This document shows, one piece after another, positions 59,106-64,000 of a DNA stretch of 64,000 nt. This DNA is from Rhizobiales bacterium GAS188 (GTDB lineage Bacteria; Pseudomonadota; Alphaproteobacteria; Rhizobiales; Beijerinckiaceae). Every line of letters starts with the position of its first letter. The first letter of the stretch is position 1. The notes below the pieces were generated by a model. The model was not told the DNA's origin, did not search any database, and was given only the letters and a program-made list of their open reading frames with translations. The position numbers and the translations under genes were made by a program. The stretch spans positions 1,116,001 through 1,180,000 of the forward strand of contig FNSS01000001.1 of assembly GCA_900104855.1 (NCBI GenBank), read 5' to 3'.

Positions 59106-59972
59106 TCAGACCGCGAAGGTGAAGCGTTCCGCATGCGAGCCCACCTCGCTTGCCCCGACGACCGATGTGCCGACGGCCGAGAGCGCCGAGAGAAGGCGCG
59201 CCGCAGCGAGATCGCCCGGCCCTTCGACCAGGAGGCTCAGCCCGTTCTCGGCGGCGGCGCTCGAGATGATGGCCGCGCCAAGCCCCGCGAGGCTCGCGGG
59301 CACACCGGCATGCCAGCGCTCCAGCGCCACCGAGATAAGCACGCGTTCGCGCGCTGCCGCCTCGGCGAGCGGCTTCGCCACGACATAGACCGGCGTGCCG
59401 GCCGGATGACCGGGGCGCTCGATGAAGGGCAGGCGGGCGATGATCTTGGGCGCCGCGGGCTCGACGAGCGCCGTCCACCAGGCGCCGGCCTGCGCCCCCT
59501 GATCGGCGCGGAACATGCCGAGATCGCCGGCAGAGGCTGCGACTGCCGCGATCACCTCGGCGGCGCTGTCATGGGTCAGGTAGGGGACCGTGAAGCCGAA
59601 ATGGAAGCGCGCCGAATCCCGCATCGGGGCGTCGCCGCCGGAGATGTCGGCATGCACCGAATAGGCCTTCTGCACATAGGTGAAGGTGCCGATGATGACC
59701 CGCCAGATGCCCTCGGCCGTGTCGAGGGGCAGGAGGCCGCCATGGCGCGCCGCCAAGCGCCGCATCATGTCGGCTTCGCGGCCGGGACGGAAGGCCGAGC
59801 CCGTCTCGTCGGATTTCTTCACCTGGATCAGGGTCGCGATGATGGCGCCGCGCTCCATCAGCAGGCGGTGCATCGTTTCGTCGATGCGGTCGATCTCGCG
59901 CCGCAGATCGGCGAGCGCCAGCGGGGGCTGAGGGGGCGGGCCGGGTTCGTCCCGGACGGGTGGCATTGCCAT
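59106..59972 (-). CDS. Chorismate mutase (AroQ-type) with C-terminal extension
   Basis: Protein of 288 residues from the ATG at 59972, which has the site AAGGAGGAAT. The AroQ domain (about 20-110) reads LADLRREIDRIDETMHRLLMERGAIIATLIQVKKSD ... AFRPGREADMMRRLAARH, with the Arg, Lys and Glu/Gln residues expected for the chorismate-to-prephenate rearrangement. A C-terminal domain of about 170 residues (FGFTVPYLTHDSAAEVIAAVAASAGDLGMFRADQG) resembles a truncated prephenate dehydratase or regulatory part, as in many Hyphomicrobiales. In these bacteria the gene often precedes hisC2 and tyrC; here those neighbours are absent. Confidence 0.9.
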   Translation of the reverse strand: MAMPPVRDEPGPPPQPPLALADLRREIDRIDETMHRLLMERGAIIATLIQVKKSDETGSAFRPGREADMMRRLAARHGGLLPLDTAEGIWRVIIGTFTYVQKAYSVHADISGGDAPMRDSARFHFGFTVPYLTHDSAAEVIAAVAASAGDLGMFRADQGAQAGAWWTALVEPAAPKIIARLPFIERPGHPAGTPVYVVAKPLAEAAARERVLISVALERWHAGVPASLAGLGAAIISSAAAENGLSLLVEGPGDLAAARLLSALSAVGTSVVGASEVGSHAERFTFAV

Positions 59973-60160
59973 GAAGGTCGATTCCTCCTTATTGGTCCTG
60001 GTTCGGCGCAGGATGGCCGCACCTCCTATCGGGGACGGACAGGCTCGACAGGCGCCCCGAACGAAACTAGTCATAAACTTGTCACATAAAGAGTCGCGTC
60101 CCCGCGAACCAGGGCCCATATGAGGATTGCTGGCGGGGTCGCTTCCGGAGATTGCGGCCC

Positions 60161-61873
60161 ATGCAAGGGACAGAGCTATTCACCATCCTGCTCGGCAGCG
60201 TGACGCTGCTGCTCTGGGGCGTACGCATGGTGCGCACCGGAGTGACGCGCACGCTCGGCGGAGCCTTGCGACGTCTGCTCGCCGCCTTCACCAGCAACCG
60301 CTTATATGCCTTCGCGAGCGGCCTCGTGGTGACGGTGCTGGTGCAGAGCTCGACCGCGACGGCGCTGCTGCTCGGCTCCTTTTGCGGGCGCGGCATGATC
60401 GGGCTCTCGGCCGCGCTGGCGGTGATGCTCGGCGCCAATGTGGGGACCGCGCTCGCGGCGCAGATCTTCTCCTTCGACGTGCTCTGGCTGTGGTCGGTCC
60501 TGGTCGCCGCTGGCGTCATCTTGTTCATGAGCAGCAGCGCCGAGCGGCCGCGCGGCGTGGCGCGCAGCCTGACCGGGCTTGGCCTGATGCTGCTCGCGCT
60601 CGACCTCATGACCTCGACCATCGGCCCGCTGAAGGCCTCCCCGACCTTCGGCACTGTGGTCGGCGCCATCGCCAGCGAGCCCATGCCGGCCTTGGTCGCG
60701 GCCGCCATTCTGACCTGGTTCGCGCATTCGAGCCTGTCGATCGTGCTGTTCGTGAAGCTGCTCGCCGCGACCGGCATCGTGCCGACGCAGGCGGGGCTGG
60801 CGCTGGTGCTGGGGGCCAATCTCGGCGGTGCCATCGCGCCCTTCCTCGACCTGTCCGGCTCCCCGCCCGCGGCGCGGCGCGTGCCGCTCGGCAACCTGCT
60901 GATGCGCGGCCTGGCCGTGCTCGTCTTCATGCCCTTCCTTTCGCCGCTGGCGCGCCTGTTCGAGGCAACCGGCATCGATCCCGGCCGGACGATGATCGAT
61001 TTTCATCTCGCCTTCAATGTGGTGGCGGCGGCTTTGTCGCTGCTCTTGACCGATTCCTTCGCCAAATTATGCGAGCGCATCGTGCCGGACCCGCGCAAGC
61101 CCGAGGATCTGTCGAAGCCGCGGCATCTCGATCCGAACGTCGTCGACAACGCCTCCGAGGCGCTCGCCTGCGCCATGCGCGAGACGCTGAACATGGGCGA
61201 CCGGGTCAGCGACATGCTGCGCCAGTCGCTCACCGTCTTCGAGACCTCCGACGTCAAGCTGATGCGTGAGGTGGAGAAGGCCGATAACGGCGTCGACCGC
61301 CTGCACGAGGCGATCAAGCTTTATCTGGTCGATGTCTCGCGCTCAGGCCTCAGCGAAGAGGAGAGCCGCCGTTTCCAGGAGATCTTGAGCTTCACCACCA
61401 ATCTCGAGCATATCGGCGACATCATCGACAAGAACCTGATGGAGCTCGCCGCCAAGAAGATCAAGAACAACTACTCCTTCTCGAGCGAGGGCCTGGAGGA
61501 GATCAAGACATTCCACTCGCTGGTGATGGATAATCTGCGGCTCGCGCTCAACGTCTTCGCCACGCGGGACGTGACGCTCGCCCGCCGGCTGATCGCCGAG
61601 AAGGCCGCGATGCGGGCGGCCGAGCGCGAGACCTCCGATCGCCATTATGCGCGACTGCGCGACGGGCGCCCGGAATCGATCACCTCGAGCGCCATCCATC
61701 TCGACATCATCCGCGACCTGAAGCGCATCAACAGCCATCTCACCTCGGTCGGCTACCCGATCCTGGAGGAGGCAGGCGAGCTCGCCGAAAGCCGCCTGCT
61801 GGCGCGCGAGAGCGAGGCCCTCGAGCCCCCGCAGGCCGGCCCTGCGCTGCTCGCCGGCCCGCCGCGGGGGTGA
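60161..61873 (+). CDS. Na/Pi cotransporter family protein with PhoU-like domain
   Basis: Membrane protein of 570 residues. The N-terminal 310 residues hold two NptA/PNaS repeats with the motif QSSTATALLLG and the related WFAHSSLSIVLFV and LGANLGGAIAPF. The C-terminal part (about 330-550) is a helical PhoU-like domain (VDNASEALACAMRETLNMGDRVSDMLRQSL). Such proteins export phosphate or couple Na+ to phosphate. The ATG at 60161 is preferred; a TTG at 60152 is directly preceded by GGAG and would add three residues. The last 20 residues are variable. Confidence 0.93.
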   Translation: MQGTELFTILLGSVTLLLWGVRMVRTGVTRTLGGALRRLLAAFTSNRLYAFASGLVVTVLVQSSTATALLLGSFCGRGMIGLSAALAVMLGANVGTALAAQIFSFDVLWLWSVLVAAGVILFMSSSAERPRGVARSLTGLGLMLLALDLMTSTIGPLKASPTFGTVVGAIASEPMPALVAAAILTWFAHSSLSIVLFVKLLAATGIVPTQAGLALVLGANLGGAIAPFLDLSGSPPAARRVPLGNLLMRGLAVLVFMPFLSPLARLFEATGIDPGRTMIDFHLAFNVVAAALSLLLTDSFAKLCERIVPDPRKPEDLSKPRHLDPNVVDNASEALACAMRETLNMGDRVSDMLRQSLTVFETSDVKLMREVEKADNGVDRLHEAIKLYLVDVSRSGLSEEESRRFQEILSFTTNLEHIGDIIDKNLMELAAKKIKNNYSFSSEGLEEIKTFHSLVMDNLRLALNVFATRDVTLARRLIAEKAAMRAAERETSDRHYARLRDGRPESITSSAIHLDIIRDLKRINSHLTSVGYPILEEAGELAESRLLARESEALEPPQAGPALLAGPPRG

Positions 61874-62136
61874 TGGGCGGCACATTCCGCCAAGACCCAA
61901 GCCACCGGTCGCGTTATGCGCCGGGGGAGAGAAGCGGCTCGCCTGATAATACAGGCGAAAAACAGGTGGCAGACGGCCGCCGAAGAGGTCGCGCCGGAAC
62001 GCAAACCAGGCGCCTCCGCCACGCCGCGAGGCCCCCTCGAGGCGCCCTCAGCGCAATTCGAGCCGGTCATTCGACGGCCTGAAATTCGAGCCTTGAAGCC
62101 TGGCCGTTCGCAGACTATAGAGGCTCCTCGCGCTTC

Positions 62137-62212
62137 GCTCCCATCGTCTAGCGGTCCAGGACGTCGCCCTCTCACGGCGAAAACAGGGGTTCGAGTCCCC
62201 TTGGGAGCGCCA
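62137..62212 (+). tRNA. tRNA-Glu(CTC)
   Basis: A complete cloverleaf of 76 nt. Acceptor arms GCTCCCA (62137-62143) and TGGGAGC (62202-62208) pair, the discriminator is G, and the CCA end is encoded at 62210-62212. The anticodon loop CTCTCAC presents CTC, and the T-arm AGGGG TTCGAGT CCCCT is canonical. It reads the GAG codon, frequent in this GC-rich genome. Confidence 0.97.
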
Positions 62213-62341
62213 GGCCTCTGCCTGGTCATAGATCCGAGCTAAGTGCTTTGCCGGGTCGCACATCTACCTTCAGCGGGATTCCCGGCCTCCGGCGATTGGC
62301 TTATCGTCCTTCGCCTCGCCTGACGCGGATGGCGTCACACA

Positions 62342-62833
62342 TTACGACGGCCGCTCCGAACGCCCTTTCACCTCATCGCTCAGGCGCTGCACGACCTCCC
62401 TGGTCCTGCCGACGTCTCCTTCGCTGAGGCCGACACCCAGGGTCGATGCGATCGCCAGGAAGCGCGCGTTCAACTCGCGGTAGCGTGTGTCGCCCTTTGG
62501 CGTAAGCTGCACCAGCTTCGAGCGCCGGTGTTTGGGATTGTCGATGAATTCCACGAGCCCCTCGGCCGCAAGCTCGTCCGCCAGCCGCTGCATGCGCTGG
62601 CGGCTGGTCGGCCGCATCTGCGCGATCTGCGGCACGGTCAGCGGACCAAGCAGCGCGAGGCTCCGCATGAAGCCAAACGCGCCGCCGCCCCAGTTGGTGA
62701 TGAACCCTGTTTTCTGACCGACGGCCCGTATCCTGAAGAAGAACTGAGCCACTTCGAGCATCAGCTCGGCGATCGCCTCGCCCTTGCTGTCGACGATTGG
62801 GCGTGCCCCTTTCCTCTGTCGCACCGAGGCCAT
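62342..62833 (-). CDS. MarR family transcriptional regulator
   Basis: Winged-helix regulator of 163 residues from the ATG at 62833 (site GGAAGG). The core is FMRSLALLGPLTVPQIAQMRPTSRQRMQRLADELAAEGLVEFIDNPKHRRSKLVQLTPKGDTRYRELNARF. It is divergent from the ICMT-like gene, and the gap carries two copies of a TGACA-type palindrome, probable operators. Longer in-frame readings up to 63247 cover the neighbour on the other strand and are not real. Confidence 0.92.
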   Translation of the reverse strand: MASVRQRKGARPIVDSKGEAIAELMLEVAQFFFRIRAVGQKTGFITNWGGGAFGFMRSLALLGPLTVPQIAQMRPTSRQRMQRLADELAAEGLVEFIDNPKHRRSKLVQLTPKGDTRYRELNARFLAIASTLGVGLSEGDVGRTREVVQRLSDEVKGRSERPS

Positions 62834-62868
62834 CGCCTTCCATCCCATTGGCTGCGCCAGTTTCCTAG

Positions 62869-62914
62869 TTGACACCCTCATTGTCAACTCGCATAATGAC
62901 ACCCTGGTTGTCGT
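62869..62914. promoter_or_regulatory. Twin MarR operator candidates
   Basis: Site 1 (62869-62887) is TTGACA-CCCTCAT-TGTCAA, a perfect inverted repeat with 7-bp spacer. Site 2 (62896-62914) is ATGACA-CCCTGGT-TGTCGT. They are 27 bp apart and lie between the divergent MarR and methyltransferase genes. The first also includes a TTGACA that could serve as a -35 box. Confidence 0.65.
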
Positions 62915-62960
62915 TTGAGGGCAATCTCGGCTGCGTCTTCCAGCATCTGCGGGAGCAGGC

Positions 62961-63461
62961 ATGGGCATGGACCCGGTTGGACCACAGGTGAACGACACCG
63001 CAACCGCGGGCGTCATTGCGCGACCGCCACTTCTCTTTCTCGCCGCTCTTCTGCTCGGCTTCGCCTCGGATCGCCTGTTGTCTTTCCCGTTCACCGTTCC
63101 GGGGGGCGACCCGGTCCACTGGACGGTCGCTGGCTCCTTCATCCTCATCGGTCTTGCGCTCGCAGCCGCAGGTATTCGCGACTTCTCTCGGGCGGCGACG
63201 CCAGTGCCCACGAACGAGCCCACCCGCGCGCTGGTCACGACCGGCATTCACGGCTGGAGCCGCAATCCCATCTATCTCGGCCTGTTTCTCGTCTATGGCG
63301 GCATCGGCATAGCCGCGCGCAGCCCGTGGGCCCTGATCCTCACGCTGCCTCTGGTCATTACGATCCGCTACGGCGTCGTCGTGCGCGAGGAGGCGTATCT
63401 GGAACGGCGGTTCGGCGACGCCTACCGCGATTACAAGGCCCGCGTGCGCCGCTGGCTGTAG
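62961..63461 (+). CDS. ICMT-like membrane methyltransferase family protein
   Basis: Membrane protein of 166 residues with about four hydrophobic segments (FLAALLLGFASDRLL, WTVAGSFILIGLALAAAGI, YLGLFLVYGGIGIAA, WALILTLPLVITI). The isoprenylcysteine carboxylmethyltransferase/phospholipid methyltransferase signature is ALVTTGIHGWSRNPIYLGLFL with RYGVVVREEAYLERRFGDAYRDYKARVRRWL, where the Glu and Arg residues bind SAM. The bacterial substrate is unknown. The ATG at 62961 has the site GGGAG. The MarR operators upstream imply ligand-dependent induction. Confidence 0.9.
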   Translation: MGMDPVGPQVNDTATAGVIARPPLLFLAALLLGFASDRLLSFPFTVPGGDPVHWTVAGSFILIGLALAAAGIRDFSRAATPVPTNEPTRALVTTGIHGWSRNPIYLGLFLVYGGIGIAARSPWALILTLPLVITIRYGVVVREEAYLERRFGDAYRDYKARVRRWL

Positions 63462-63510
63462 CTGGTCTCACAGCGCAGCCCTGCGCGCTCGGAGACCGAA
63501 GTGAGACCAG
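63462..63510. terminator. Hairpin downstream of the ICMT-like gene
   Basis: CTGGTCTCAC (63462-63471) and GTGAGACCAG (63501-63510) are perfect inverse arms, directly after the stop codon, with additional pairing in the loop (GCGCAG / CTGCGC). No T-run follows. It could end transcription from both sides. Confidence 0.5.
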
Positions 63511-63534
63511 TCCTAATTGTGATCGGCAACGGAA

Positions 63535-63555
63535 CGGCGGGCGCTTGGCCCGCCG
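63535..63555 (-). terminator. Hairpin downstream of the outer-membrane protein gene
   Basis: Perfect 8-bp stem CGGCGGGC / GCCCGCCG with loop GCTTG, 34 bp after the stop of the minus-strand barrel gene. There is no T-run on that strand. Confidence 0.5.
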
Positions 63556-63588
63556 CTCGATCAAAATAGTTTTATGAAAGCCCGGCGC

Positions 63589-64000
63589 TTACCAGAATTT
63601 GTAATTCACGCCGACGCGGACGATGTTGACGTCGACGGACCGGCTTCTGTTGTTGAATGCCGACGCGACACCCGGAAGGACGAGGCCGGGGGCGTTTCTG
63701 TTGCTGCCGAAATTGGCGTAGAGATATTCGGCCTTCACGGTCCAATTGTTGGTGAAGGCATATTCCCCGCCGACACCAAGGGTCCAGCCGGCTTTCGTGC
63801 TCGAGCTGCGGGTGGTGGCGCCGCCAATGAAGGTATTGGTGGGCACCGTAGCGATCGTGGCGGTGCCCGGAATGATGGATCCGGGAGCCGTGGTCGCGAT
63901 GAGGCCCGCACCAAAGCCGTTGCCGTTGTTGTTGACGCCGCCATAAGCGAGGCCGCCTGTCGCAAAGAGCAGGAAGCGATCCCAGGCATAGCCGGCGCGC
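63589..64000 (-). CDS. Outer-membrane beta-barrel protein, C-terminal part (5' end outside window)
   Basis: About 136 residues are visible; the frame is open to the window edge. The segment RAGYAWDRFLLFATGGLAYGGVN and the later TKAGWTLGVGGEYAFTNNWTVKAEYLYANFGS are the alternating strands typical of the Omp25/Omp31-like small porin family of Hyphomicrobiales. The C-terminus SVDVNIVRVGVNYKFW ends in an aromatic residue, the signal recognised by BamA. A GTG at 63846 lies inside the barrel and is not the start. The surface loops are Gly/Asn-rich. Confidence 0.9.
   Translation of the reverse strand, partial: RAGYAWDRFLLFATGGLAYGGVNNNGNGFGAGLIATTAPGSIIPGTATIATVPTNTFIGGATTRSSSTKAGWTLGVGGEYAFTNNWTVKAEYLYANFGSNRNAPGLVLPGVASAFNNRSRSVDVNIVRVGVNYKFW

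Noticed and set aside
62137-62340. Integrative element at the 3' end of tRNA-Glu
   Set aside because: No repeat of the tRNA 3' end and no integrase were found downstream in the window.
62834-63247. Extension of the second MarR gene by up to 138 codons
   Set aside because: It runs antisense through the ICMT-like gene and would place the operator sites inside the coding region.

Overview
The window is about 64 kb of GC-rich chromosome from an alphaproteobacterium, most probably a member of Hyphomicrobiales (Rhizobiales). The evidence is the gene order ubiG / lysC-ptsP-prfA-prmC-DUF4167, a cell-division run ddl-ftsQ-ftsA-ftsZ-lpxC-bamD-recN-ligA on one strand, an Omp25/31-like barrel protein, a NitT/TauT-type ABC system, and several families of palindromic intergenic repeats of the kind common in that order. 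No species can be named from the sequence alone.

Layout. 1-1647: 3' end of kynU followed by kynA (tryptophan catabolism). 1855-3087: a two-domain lysozyme-like protein. 3576-15832 (minus strand): a long, tightly spaced envelope, division and repair run, ddl > ftsQ > ftsA > ftsZ > lpxC > bamD > recN > ligA > 3-methyladenine glycosylase. 16030-18421: a secreted protein of unknown function and two c-type cytochromes. 18464-18964: a repeat-rich gap holding a MITE-like element of about 169 bp. 18965-26560: a CoxL-like molybdenum hydroxylase subunit, nitroreductase, rhodanese, BON-LysM protein, prs, a GT4 glycosyltransferase and an LpxH-like phosphoesterase. 26905-29373: hisS, then a TumE/TumA-like toxin-antitoxin pair lying between the real 3' end of hisS and a second, diverged copy of that 3' end. 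29532-32420: a NitT/TauT-type ABC transporter.

33728-49038 is the ubiG...lysC-ptsP-prfA-prmC core. It appears to be interrupted twice: by about 7 kb of accessory genes (MarR, Rieske oxygenase, MFS, ribose-type ABC transporter, GntR) between ubiG and lysC, and by a tag-like glycosylase between ptsP and prfA. 49657-61873 holds a DUF4167 protein, an acyl-CoA synthetase with an isolated LivG-type ATPase, a TPR-Hanks kinase convergent with a membrane FHA-trypsin protein, a PLP dehydratase, a chorismate mutase and a Na/Pi cotransporter. The right end holds tRNA-Glu(CTC), a MarR regulator divergent from an ICMT-like methyltransferase with twin operator-like palindromes, and the 3' part of an outer-membrane barrel gene.

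Cross-cutting observations: (i) short tandem duplications (12-19 bp) recur at or just upstream of translation starts; (ii) degenerate heptamer arrays in inverted pairs fill gaps between convergent genes; (iii) a repeat of about 215 bp occurs twice in opposite orientation; (iv) hisS contains an internal segment of distinctly lower GC. The strongest leads for new biology are the kinase/FHA-protease pair and the toxin-antitoxin insertion at the end of hisS.
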